The notes beneath the pieces were generated by a model that was not told where the DNA came from, ran no database searches, and saw only the letters and a list, made by a program, of their open reading frames with translations. The position numbers were made by a program, and so were the translations under genes. This document shows positions 55,103 through 64,000 of a DNA stretch of 64,000 nt, one piece after another. Numbering within the stretch: the stretch's first letter is position 1; each line of letters starts with the position of its first letter. This DNA is from Actinostola sp. cb2023 (taxonomy: Eukaryota; Cnidaria; Anthozoa; Actiniaria; Actinostolidae), in assembly GCA_033675265.1 (NCBI GenBank), contig JAUJYZ010001292.1, positions 186,001 through 250,000 of the forward strand, given 5' to 3'.

Positions 55103-56232
55103 ATGGCTTGGCAAGTAAACGCAAACGACGGTATCTACAAGAAAGGTTCTACATTTTCGACGCTAAAGAGACACCAAATACTTCATTCATGGCTTCAAAC
55201 AGGCAACAAATCTTTAACGGCGAAGAAAAACTCTTGTTCTCTTCACGCAGTAACCAAAATCAGCGAAAAAGTTTATGGCAAATGGGACTTGCGAAGCTGG
55301 AGACCGGGGAAAGCCTCCAAAAGTTATGGACAACTGGAAGCGAGCGTACTTGGAAATTCTTGTGATTGTTTACCCTTTTCTTTACTTGCCGGAAATACAA
55401 CGTCATATGCAAACTGAACTAAATTTGCAGCCTGGTGAAGTACCTTCTCTATCAGTTATTTGCAGAACTCTCCATGAACTAGATTTAACAAGACACAAAG
55501 CAACTAAAGTAGCTTCAGAGCGTTTTTCTATTATTCTATAATTTATCTATTATATTTATATTTATATTTCTCTATACAGAGCCCTTCTGAAAATCAGCTC
55601 TGCTGACGTAGGCCGTCTGTCAAAAGATTTTATAAATAAAATAAAATTTTACTTAACTAAACATGGCTCGACGAGCAGCTTATTTTCAATGGAGAACGAC
55701 TGTTGACCCAAGGAGATTATATTTTGTCGATGAAACAGGTTTTCAGCTCGATGAAGATGTACGAACAATTGGTCGATGCCACACGAGTGATGCATTGCCC
55801 AGCTACGAAAGAAAAAGTGATGCCAGGGTAAAGATGTCGGTTTTGGCGATCATCGGTTTTCAAGGAGTTCTTGGTGCCTATCCAATCGATGGCAGCTTTA
55901 ACCGGAACAGGTTTAATTTGGTGATGTCACGTTTCTTTGTACCTTTAGTGCCTCCTGGGTCGTATGTTATAATGGACAATGCCTCGATCCACAACAATGC
56001 TGACCTATTGAACTTACTAAGGCCTTTAAACATAACACTCGTGAAACTTCCTACGTATTCCTACGACTTGAATCCCATAGAGATGGTTAATGGATTGGCC
56101 AAAGCATATGCTAAACGTAACCCAGGACTATTAAGGACCAATATGCCGTTTGCTATCGTCAATGCATTTTCACAGGTGAGCCCTCAGTCGGTGCAGCATT
56201 TTTATCGCAAGAGTTGGCAAATATTTGTTTGA
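55103..56232 (+). pseudogene. IS630/Tc1-like DD34E transposase
   Basis: Three frames in series. 55103-55417 and 55275-55541 hold the helix-turn-helix region (VPSLSVICRTLHELDLTRHK). 55663-56232 is the catalytic domain with RLYFVDETGFQLDED (Asp 55729), YVIMDNASIHNN (Asp 55975) and YSYDLNPIEMVNG (Glu 56080). The second Asp and Glu are 34 residues apart, the DD34E spacing of Tc1/IS630. The catalytic frame is open. A frameshift near 55300 and ~120 bp of A/T-rich sequence with stops at 55541-55662 separate it from the DNA-binding part, so it is inactive unless that segment is an unrecognised intron. TIRs were not found. Confidence 0.8.
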
Positions 56233-56239
56233 TGAATAC

Positions 56240-56960
56240 GAGTACTGAAGATTACTTTCAACTAGAACACTCCTAATGTAAACGAAACTTACTACTTTAA
56301 TACATGTGAACGTTTTTTATACTTCCAATAAGCTTACTCTATTAAGCTTATTAAGTCTTATCTTCTTGTGTTTGAGAAAACAAGTATTCAGTAACTTAAG
56401 CTTAAGTTAAATATAATATTTTACCACAATCTATTTAAATTTCTCGTCTTTTTCATTGGTCAAGAGTGCATGCAGTCGATCATCTGTGATCTGATGACTG
56501 ATGCAAACTTTTTAGTTGAAACGAAAAAAAAAAAAACTAGGTCTACCGAGCTGACTTTCGTAGAGTAATCACATTTATCACAACCAACCTTCACAGCTGA
56601 AAAACTTTTCATCATAGCAGCACTTCGATGAATCCATCACTTGCCAAAATCCACAGACCATCAAACGCTCAACTGAAGTAAATTTAAGACTTACTTGTTC
56701 TCTAACGTGATTTCATATTTTTCAAGACAAGTTTACACGACCTCGTGCTTCAATAAGCTTACCTTCAGATTTTTCAGATTGTCGAGTGTCAAAAGGCATC
56801 TTTCAGATTTCACAAAATGTCCAAGCACAGGAAGCTTTCCCCACTGACAATATTAGTTATCTGATAGTTTCTTTCGAACTTTGAAAACTTTGATTTTGAA
56901 CTGTTTATGGCTGATATCCAAGACCGGTTTGGATGAAATTTTGACAAGCTTGCTATGTAG
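56240..56960. other. Intergenic, no supported feature
   Basis: AT-rich, with an A run near 56525. No gene or repeat ends recognised before the TTAA element boundary. Confidence 0.5.
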
Positions 56961-56963
56961 CAT

Positions 56964-57300
56964 TTAAGAGTGACTGCCTGTAAATACCGAGAATCCGGCG
57001 ACAGTTTGAAAATGTTGACAATCATTTTATTTCATCAAAATAACCCCTTTGGTAAGTTATTTTCGAAAATGGCATTAAAAAGTCCAAGGGTTTTTTATTT
57101 TTTGCAAAATCGAGAAAATTAAGTTTTTCGTAATTTGGGCCAGACGGCGCGTTGAAATTTGCCTAAAATAGGGAAACTTTAACACGCTGGCATTGCAAAA
57201 CGCATAAAGATCTGAACATAATAAGTGAACACTGATTAGAACAATCCTTTATCTTTAAAACCCAGTGAAATTTGAGTCAAATCTTTAAGTTAACAATTTT
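56964..57300. mobile_element. Left end of a TTAA element related to the 35.7-kb family
   Basis: TTAA (56964-56967) is followed by GAGTGACTGCCTGTAAATAC and CGAGAATCCGGCGAC, matching the first ~38 bases of the 35733 end and the inverted 19337 end. Similarity fades further in. No matching right end lies in the window, so the element may extend past 64000 and enclose the gene at 58.8-63.95 kb. Confidence 0.6.
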
Positions 57301-58762
57301 TTAAATGCCATCAAAGAGACCCGTTTGAAGCCTGTCTGGGATTTTGGAAAAATCACTCAACTTCAAAAAAAGCAAAAGCGCCGTGGTATATGTTATTTGG
57401 ATGAAACTTTTATATTTTCTGAAAAGGAAACCTTTCATCTGATAGATCCTAAGATATTTCCGGTGGCCCGCAAAACACAGTGTCACGACAGCTCGCAACG
57501 TCAACGCTAGTTGGGCAAAATCGACATTTCATAATCTACAGGTTTTCGATGCGTTCTTGGTGATTAGAGCAAGAAGACTTGGAAATTTGAAAGACTATCT
57601 TTCCAAAATGTACAAAGTATCATCTAGAAATCACTCTACAATCTCTGGCTTTGAATTTCAATGCATCAATCAACACGGTATTTATCACGGCACACAAGGT
57701 CAAACACTGGTAAACTGCATATCCATATGGTAGAATCTATGCAGCTCAAATCAATACAAACTCGCAAATCTTGAAGTGTAATCGAGTTGCCTTTTATTAT
57801 AAGTTCATAGAATAATTACAGAATTAAAGAAAAGTGAGACAAAAGAGCCAAATATAACATCAAAGGCACGACAGAATTTAATTCGTGTCTCGCACGCGAC
57901 CGGACGTGTGCACTTCTATATTATCGAATCTTCTTTGGCTTTGATAATATCACAGCAAACTAGGCAACAAACTAGACAGCAATCTTGGTTTTTAAAGACC
58001 ATAGGAGTGCTGGTTCAGTTTTAAATCGATGCATTCTCTCTGTCAATAACACAGCTCATGTAAATAACGGTTATAAACTACTAAAATTCCGTACTAAAAC
58101 GAGAGTATAAAATAATTAAATACCTTTCACTCTCTCTACGTCTGTATTACTTCTTCCCAAATACTTCAGCATAGCTTTGAAATAATGAAAAGTTTTAAAA
58201 ACAAGCTTCGAAGGAGGTCATATAGTGCGTCCGGGTAGTGCGTGACCATCAGTTGGTACGAAAGGTAAGGAATGTGTGACTAATGAATTAATTTGACCAA
58301 ATCACGTGCATGGGATCTTCCCTTTTTCATTTCAGAGGATGTGTATTTTTTGGAATCAATGCATTTTGTAATTAGTTATAATCTAATGTAGTTTTAATAG
58401 GTCGATATTCTCGCCGGGTAGACAGGCTAAATGGTAACTATAACTTTTCGAAAAAAGGAAACAATATAACATCGATGCGCGCTCTTTTATACCCGGTTTA
58501 TAGAAACATTTATTTCTCAACCCGCACTGAGATGTTGACATTTAATCGATAATTTTTCAAGTTTGTAATTATTAGCGACCGAGACTAAAGAAAAACAAAG
58601 ATGTGCCCATGTAAGTCATTATCGATGCTAATTAAAAACAGCCATAAATGATAATAGCCCATTAACGCAAAATGATTTCCCAAGAATCGGTATACGGTAG
58701 TTGCGCAATTGACCATGGTTTGCCGGTGAGAATGGCGTCTTGCAATTACTCAACTCTAGTCG
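57301..58762. other. Putative 5' region of the downstream transposase-like gene
   Basis: No convincing exon. A short frame from ATG 58733 (MASCNYSTL) ends near a possible donor at about 58762 and could be a first coding exon. Promoter elements were not identified. Confidence 0.35.
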
Positions 58763-60810
58763 GTGGAACTTTGTGGTAGTAGTACGTATAACCCTTCAAT
58801 TGTACAGTGTGTGACAATCAGTGAATGTTCTAAAGAGGTTGCCAATCATCTAACACTATATAAAATAAGCGACGATGAAGGTGTCAGTTCTGAATCAAAG
58901 TTGCTACTCGCACGTGCAGGTAAATGTGAACATATTACAACTCCTTTCAGGTGCACCTCCAGTTTATACATTCTTTCTTTACATGAAACATTGGAAACTA
59001 TCACATATCCTTTTTTTGCTAAATTTAAGGAATCTTTCATCATACTGAATCTCATCTGACAATGACAGTGTGCCCTCGACATCGAGATTTATATGGACTA
59101 CGTTGGCGATGTTGTAAGAAGAACTGCTGTATTCCAAACGAAATCGCAGCACACAAATCCTCGTCAGCAAAGGGTCCATGTGGAATGACAAGCGCCCTCT
59201 CGGCTTTCGTTTTTAGCTTCATCAAAAAGCTTATTCCAGTTGGATCACGTATGTATATATCAGTGTTACTGTGTATAACAACATAGACTTAATTTTTTTA
59301 CCTGTCGTGTTCACGTGCGATTTAGCACACGCGCATTGGGTTTCCTGTGGTAGATCATCACGCTGCAGTGTGTTGCGCGAATCGTAGCGAATTTAGTTTT
59401 TAATGCTTTCAGAGCGCACATCAGAAGACTTATAGCTTATCATAAATAATTCATATCAATGAGCTTGACCACCTTGATTAAACGTAAACCCGAGCGTTTT
59501 TAATTTTCGTGCGTAAAACACAGTCAAAGAACTATGATACTATGATAAGTATAGAAATATAGTATAGAAATATAGCCCGAATTACTACGTGTTCCACAAG
59601 CAGCACAACCATTACTTCGATCTGAGGCTACTTATGATTAATAAATACAGCTTATTTGACATTTTTGTGTGTAGTACGGTTGGATATTTTTACGAGTCTG
59701 CAGTATTTTGTCGAGCCCGTAGGGCGAGACATAATACAAAGACGAGTAAACATTTCCAGCCTTACTACACACTAAAATGTTAAATAAGTTATTTATTATC
59801 CAACCCTTTTGTGATGCGAAAAAAACACTCCTCCCGTGAAGGATATTTGTATAAAAGCGCGCGCGAAATAGACGAGTAAAAATATCGCTGGATATTTTTA
59901 CTCGCTCCAGTCCTACTCGCGCGATATTTTTACTCGTCTATAGTTGGATAATAAAAAAACATATTTGTCTGCGCGCGTCTTTTTTTGCTGGGTTTCCTGT
60001 GGTAGAGCGCGCGCGCTTTACGTATTATGTTGGGCTCCCTGTGTGTAGAAACGTCTTGGGAGGGCCACAGGCAGCCCAACCATTGCTTTTGAGGCTACTA
60101 AATAATTCAATAAAATGATATTTGCGTCTTTTTTTGATGGGCTTCCTGTGGTAGAGCGCGCGCGCGATACGTATTATGTTGGGTTCTCTGTGCATAGAAT
60201 GTATGATGTTGGGCAGTGTTGGGATCCCTGTGCATATAAATTGATGATGTTGGGATCCCTGTGCGCATCCCGCGCGTCCCGCAGTATATGTGTATATGTA
60301 AATATACACATTTGCTGCGGGCGCATCCCGCAGGACTCACACAGGAAGCCCAACATAGGACATTACTCAACACAGGGAACCCAACATATGTATTGCGCGC
60401 GCGCTCTACCACAGGATGCCCATAAAAAAAAGACGCAAATATCATTTTATTGAATATTTGGTAGCCTCAAAAGCAATGGTTGGGCTGCCTGTGGAAGGGC
60501 GCGTCTTGCAGGACGCACACAGGGAGCCCAAAATAATAAGTTTCTATGCACAGGGTTTGCACAGGGAACACAACATAATACGTAATTCGCCCCCTCGCGC
60601 TATACCACAGGAAACCAGTCTCGAAATTTTAGGTCCATTGGATACCACTTTTTAATGTTTCCAATTTACTTTTTAGCGATCTGTAAACGATGCAAGATCC
60701 ACCTCACTGACATGGACACCGCATCAGATGTTGGGATATTGCATGACTCCATCGTACATGATGAATATCTAGGTGCCACTTGTGCTATCTCAGAAAAGGA
60801 AGAGGAACAG
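58763..60810 (+). CDS. N-terminal exons of the GKRGISWH-family gene
   Basis: Exon ~58770-58919 (CSKEVANHLTLYKISDDEGV, SESKLLLARA|GTAAAT), exon 59069-59248 (CPRHRDLYGLRWRCCKKNCC and KLIPVGS) and exon 60677-60810 (ICKRCKIHLTDMDTASDVGI, then an acidic end). Splicing 59248 to 60677 reads VGSPICKRCK, putting two more Cys after KLIPVGS. The Cys/His pattern suggests a zinc-binding module. The first exon has no clear ATG; a TAG lies just upstream in frame, so its 5' limit is uncertain. The 1.4-kb second intron contains two foldbacks and the CACAGG motif array. Confidence 0.6.
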
Positions 60811-63800
60811 GTGTGTTAATATTCTGAATTCATTCTGAAAGAGTATGAAAATTCGATTTAACAAGTAACTATTCGTCATATTATTAGAAAGGAGAAGACA
60901 GTTCTACCTCTGACGAGCTGACGCAATGTTTTACTAAACTGAGATTGACTGAAGACACCAGTATGCTTTCTCCAGACACCGCAAGTACAGCATCATCAAA
61001 TGGGGAAGGAAGTGTAGAGTCAAATGAACAGCTTCAGCACAGAAAACTTAACGAATTCCTTCAAGTATGTAAAATTCAACCTTTAGAGAGGTCATGGCTA
61101 GATTGGCACGACATCAGTGATAGAACGAAACAGCGTTATGTTCAAAAAACCTGCGAAATTGTCAGTTCAGTCATAAAAGCTATCTCAACTGATAATGCCC
61201 AACATCTCTGGAAATCAGTACAAACCTCTGTTACTGTAAACCGTATGCTTGGCCAAAGCCCGTGTCATCTTCCTTCAGAGAGTGCATACTTGGAGGCATT
61301 AGCAGAGGCGTATAACGCTGCGGACAGCTGGGACACTCGTCGCCAGGTCCTGTCAACGATGTCAGATTTAGCGAATTTCAATGCCATTTCAGAATTTATT
61401 CCAGGTTTAACACGATACCGTTTGACTATGGCAAACCTTCACCGCGTTCAGCATGGTCGAAGTGCACCAGTGCCCATAAAAGCTGCACCTCGCATCCGCA
61501 TTCAAAAGCAACAGCTCGATCACTTCCTAAGTTTTATCACAAGCCCCCATTTAGTGCAGGACTTACCATTTGGAGAGAAGCACTTACAGTTGTCATCTGG
61601 TAAAATGATCACCGTGCCCAATGTCATCCGCACGATGATACCTGAACGAATCGCTACTCAGTACATACAGTACTGTAAAGATACAAATTTTGATCCCTTC
61701 AGTAAAAGAACAATGCTGCGCATACTGTCTGAATGTAGTGCATCCATCAGAAAATCCTTACAAGGTCTGGACTACTTTGCTGCTCAAGGGGGAAGAGCGT
61801 TTGACGATCTTATGAGTACTGTTAAAGACCTGTCCGCAGTTACAGACAGCGATGGAGATTGGACAGGAAATATACAAGAGGCACTGAAAATGGGCAAGCT
61901 CTACCTAAAGGGCGACTATAAGGTAGTGTGTTTTATAAATGAGTTTCAAATAAATTCAGTAAAACTTAATAACTGCCATTTTTATGATTATTCCATAGGT
62001 GCACATCAGCAATGACTCATCAATTGCCGACCATTGTAGCGTCCACGCCCTCAGTGATCCCTCTGACAAAACCTTTAGATGTCAATGCAACCATGAACAT
62101 AATAATGTTTGTGACCAGTGTAATTCCCTTGACATGGCCCTTCAAGATATTGAAGATGTTGTAACTAATGCCAAGTTTCAGTCAGAAGTTGACCGCGACG
62201 AATATATGTACATTTGTCGTTCTGCCAAACAAGCAATCCAAGCATGGAAATGTCACCAGTTACGTTCAATACGACAAGACCAAGCCCGATTGGATATTTT
62301 GGACGCCCTCGACGATGACTGCGTTTTTATTGTAGAAGATTGGGCCATGAAATTCCTCCCCCAGATGTACCGCGAATCACAATCAGATTGGTTCGGCAAA
62401 AGAGGAATTTCATGGCACATTTCTGTTGTCTTCCGGCGATTTCACACGCAATTGCAGTCACAGTCTTTCATCCACGTTTTTCAATCCTGCAGTCAAGACA
62501 GCACAGCCGTTATTCTGATGATGCAACACGTTCTGAAAGTGCTCAAAGCCGAACATCCAGAGATCACCAAGGCATTTTTCCGTCAAGATAATGCCGGATG
62601 TTACCACTCGGCTAACACAGTACAAGCTTGTGCACAAATGGGTAAAGCAACTGGAATTAAAGTTGTGCGCCTCGACTTCAGTGATCCTCAGGGTGGTAAG
62701 GGGGCTGCTGATAGACTCGCCGCAACATGCAAGTCTCACATCCGTATACACATCAATGAAGGTCATAACGTTACCACTGCCATTGAAATGAAAGAAGCTA
62801 TTCTGTCCAATGGTGGAATCGAGGGAGTGAGAGTAGCCATTGCTGAAGTCATCGACGATTCGTCCATTACACAGCTTCCCAAAATTTCCGGGATCAGCAA
62901 GTTAAATAACTTTGAATATCAAGAAGGCTCTATAACAGCCTGGCGTGCATATAATGTCGGTAAAGGAAAAACAATCACATTGGACAAATGCTCAGGTAAT
63001 TAACCAATGTAGTGAATAACTTTGCAAGTGAATGAAGTTGGTTATTAAATGCGTTTTCTAACTTTCCATCTTTAGATGTTGGGTTAAAGTGGCTGTCCGT
63101 CCCTTTCTCTAGCGGCGACTTTAAAAACGTGGCCGTGAGGGAACGCAAGCAAGCATCCCCAATTCAACGAGAAAGTGCGCAAACCCAAGAGTCTGCTGCG
63201 CACTTTTCATGTCCAAGAGATGGTTGTATCTGTGTCTTCCATACATCGACAGAGTTGGAACAGCACTTGTCTTTTGAATCTTGTTTAAAAGAGATGGAAA
63301 GGAAAACTATGCTGGACATCGCAAAAGAAGAGTACGCCTTACTATTGAAAGAAGACTCGACTAAAGTTCCATCGCTCCGTGCATCTTCGCAACAGGGAAT
63401 TTCTAACCTACAAGAAGGCTGGTCGCTAAAAGAGTCAAAGAAGGCGTATCGTTTCAACGCAAATCAGAAACAATATCTCGATCAAAAGTTTAATATCGGT
63501 CAGAGCACAGGTAGAAAAGTTGACGCAGACGTTGTTGCGAAAGAGATGAGAAGGGCCCGAGGTTTAGATGGCGAAAGACTTTTCCGTGTCACCGAATTTC
63601 TTGCACCTGATCAAGTTGCTTCCTATTTCTCGCGTTTGGCTGTAAAAGCGCGTCAGGTTGAAGTACCAGTAACGGAGCAAGACGTACGTGCAGCCGTGGA
63701 GGCTTCAAACTTCAATGCTGCAAGAGAGGACATTTTATCGTCCCTTCAACTAAGTCACCCAATAGTATGTGACCAGTTCAACTTGTGTGATATGGTCAAA

Positions 63801-63950
63801 CAAGACACTCTGAAAGGCCTAAAGGTGGTGATGCTACAAACTTTGTGTGAGCAACTAAGTCTTGATGTACCACACCCTCCAATCAAAAGAAAAGCACCGT
63901 ATTTGTCGTTGTTAGAAAACACTGTAAAATGTTGTTGCTGTTCAGTTTAG
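58763..63950 (+). CDS. Complete multi-exon putative DD(D/E) transposase-like gene
   Basis: Exons with GT..AG ends and compatible phases: ~58770-58919, 59069-59248, 60677-60810, 60888-61922, 61999-62995, 63076-63950. The protein (~1,050 residues) has a CPxHR..WR..C zinc-like module, an ICKRCK knuckle, a helical middle domain, a catalytic-like domain (EDWAMKFLP, GKRGISWHISVVF, RQDNAGCYHS, DPQGGKGAADR), a C2H2 finger and a C-terminal helical domain. Asp in the first, third and fourth motifs would fit an RNase-H-fold acidic triad; this is inferred. All large exons are open with no stops, unlike its relative at 17.3-18.7 kb. I recall this GKRGISWH family as expanded in corals and sponges but know no established name. 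Whether it is a live transposase or a domesticated gene is open. Confidence 0.7.
59646..59795. repeat. ~150-bp foldback with TCGAGCCCGTAGGGCGAG apex
   Basis: CTTATTTGACATTTTTGTGT is mirrored as ACACACTAAAATGTTAAATAAG, with an apex TCGAGCCCGTAGGGCGAGA. Located in intron 2 of the right-end gene. Confidence 0.7.
59855..59955. repeat. GACGAGTAAAAATATCGC inverted/direct repeats
   Basis: GACGAGTAAAAATATCGC and GCGATATTTTTACTCGTC flank a central TGGATATTTTTACTCGC, giving a compact inverted repeat about 90 bp long. CG-rich ends. Confidence 0.7.
59985..60620. repeat. Foldback built from CACAGG..CCCA motif copies
   Basis: The outer ends TGGGTTTCCTGTGGTAGAGC and its near-complement at 60597-60617 pair; inside are about 14 copies of CACAGG(N3)CCCA in both orientations (e.g. 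60031, 60065, 60138, 60219, 60340, 60371, 60410, 60518). Blocks GCGCGCGC and AAATATCATTTTATT are also mirrored. CACAGGGAGCCCAA is identical to the terminus of the 29077 element. Confidence 0.8.
60888..61922 (+). CDS. Middle exon of the GKRGISWH-family gene
   Basis: A 345-codon exon after TTATTAG and before GTAGTG. It starts acidic/Ser-rich (GEDSSTSDELTQCFTKLRLT), then becomes a helical domain: ERSWLDWHDISDRTKQRYVQ, LDHFLSFITSPHLVQDLPFG, VPNVIRTMIPERIATQYIQY and CSASIRKSLQGLDYFAAQGG. The pattern of short helices with Arg/Lys could be a DNA-binding or dimerisation domain; no named fold is recognised. The corresponding exon at 17337-17908 keeps all these motifs, and the intron after DYK is at the same place in both copies, showing that they share ancestry as intron-containing genes, not as retrocopies. 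Confidence 0.75.
61999..62995 (+). CDS. Catalytic-like exon of the GKRGISWH-family gene
   Basis: 332 codons, open throughout. It begins with a Cys/His cluster (CQCNHEHNNVCDQCNSLD), a likely zinc site. Then come RQDQARLDIL, FIVEDWAMKFLPQMYRESQS (candidate first Asp at a strand end), DWFGKRGISWHISVVF (strand pair), AFFRQDNAGCYHSANTV (second Asp) and VVRLDFSDPQGGKGAADRLA, whose ADR Asp is the candidate third acidic residue before a long helix. The strand-turn-strand arrangement matches an RNase-H-like fold. The family name is not known to me. In the truncated relative the first Asp is Tyr and the second motif is deleted. Confidence 0.7.
63076..63950 (+). CDS. C-terminal exon with C2H2 finger
   Basis: After CTTTAG the exon encodes LKWLSVPFSSGDFKNVAVRE, a C2H2-like finger (FSCPRDGCICVFHTSTELEQ followed by H and C), and a Lys/Glu-rich helix. 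Then NQKQYLDQKFNIGQSTGRKV..FRVTEFLAPDQVASYFSRLA is a helix-turn-helix-like segment resembling parts of homeodomains. It closes with a Cys-rich tail ending at TAG 63948. The finger and helical segment may bind target or terminal-repeat DNA. No frame damage. Confidence 0.65.
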
Positions 63951-64000
63951 ACTTCTGTATCCCTTGACACAGTATACAGGAAAGTATTATGAGAGGATTG

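Noticed and set aside
58846..59191. Minus-strand frames over the first exons of the right-end gene
   Set aside because: Shadows of spliced plus-strand exons with consensus splice sites.
60025..60453. Two 112-residue frames on opposite strands
   Set aside because: Products of the foldback array; repetitive and symmetric, not proteins.
1..64000. CRISPR array, bacterial operons, rRNA
   Set aside because: Repeats are inverted or microsatellite type, genes have introns, no Shine-Dalgarno organisation and no rRNA-like sequence were seen.

Overview
The window looks like a transposon-dense, AT-rich invertebrate nuclear genome. Introns have GT..AG ends, genes have many small exons, and non-LTR, Penelope-like and DIRS-like retroelements sit beside several classes of DNA transposon. 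The mix of families (PIF/Harbinger, IS630/Tc1, DIRS, Penelope, G2E3-like gene fragments, long inverted-repeat elements) fits a non-bilaterian marine animal, most likely an anthozoan cnidarian. A sponge or other invertebrate is not excluded. No ordinary housekeeping gene was recognised. Nearly everything is mobile, or a gene fragment broken by something mobile.

Left third (0-24 kb). A TE-associated gene fragment (0.3-1.2 kb) is interrupted by a 5-kb TTAA-flanked element with 0.95-kb terminal inverted repeats (TIRs; 1211-6268). That element holds a CACAGGG-ended element, a hairpin and a tRNA-like remnant. Next come a CAGGGGCGG element carrying a nested MITE (6.3-7.0 kb), then a decayed multi-exon transposase-like gene (8.4-16.2 kb). 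An L1-like LINE with a 16-bp target duplication sits in one of its introns. A broken relative of the large gene at the right end follows (17.3-18.7 kb), then half of a TTAA element. A compact divergent ORF cluster (19.7-21.1 kb) has the look of Polinton/virus-derived genes. A decayed DIRS-like element closes this part.

Middle (24-40 kb). Harbinger nuclease remnants, SAP-like exons and a peptidase-like fragment precede a CR1-like LINE. The LINE was split by a 1.7-kb CACAGGG element whose 7-bp target duplication can be proved from the LINE reading frame. A G2E3-like pseudogene and two TTAA-flanked inverted-repeat elements (35.7-39.2 and 39.5-40.2 kb) follow.

Right (40-64 kb). The 41-51 kb region is a multi-exon, lightly damaged transposase gene. 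Its catalytic and zinc-binding residues fall in the order and spacing of the RAG1/Transib core (Asp, Asp, CxxC, HxxxxH, Glu exactly 20 residues after the second His). Downstream exons encode a Pro/Ala-rich linker and a Ulp1-type cysteine protease. After inverted-repeat elements, a C2H2 exon, a kinase-like fragment and a DD34E IS630/Tc1 transposase comes the best preserved gene: six exons (58.8-63.95 kb) of a putative DD(D/E) transposase family. It lies 3' of a TTAA inverted-repeat end of the same family that abuts its broken relative at 18.7 kb. This suggests, without proving, that the gene is the transposase of those long-TIR elements.

Exon limits come from reading frames and splice dinucleotides by eye. 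Family calls rest on motif recognition without database searches.
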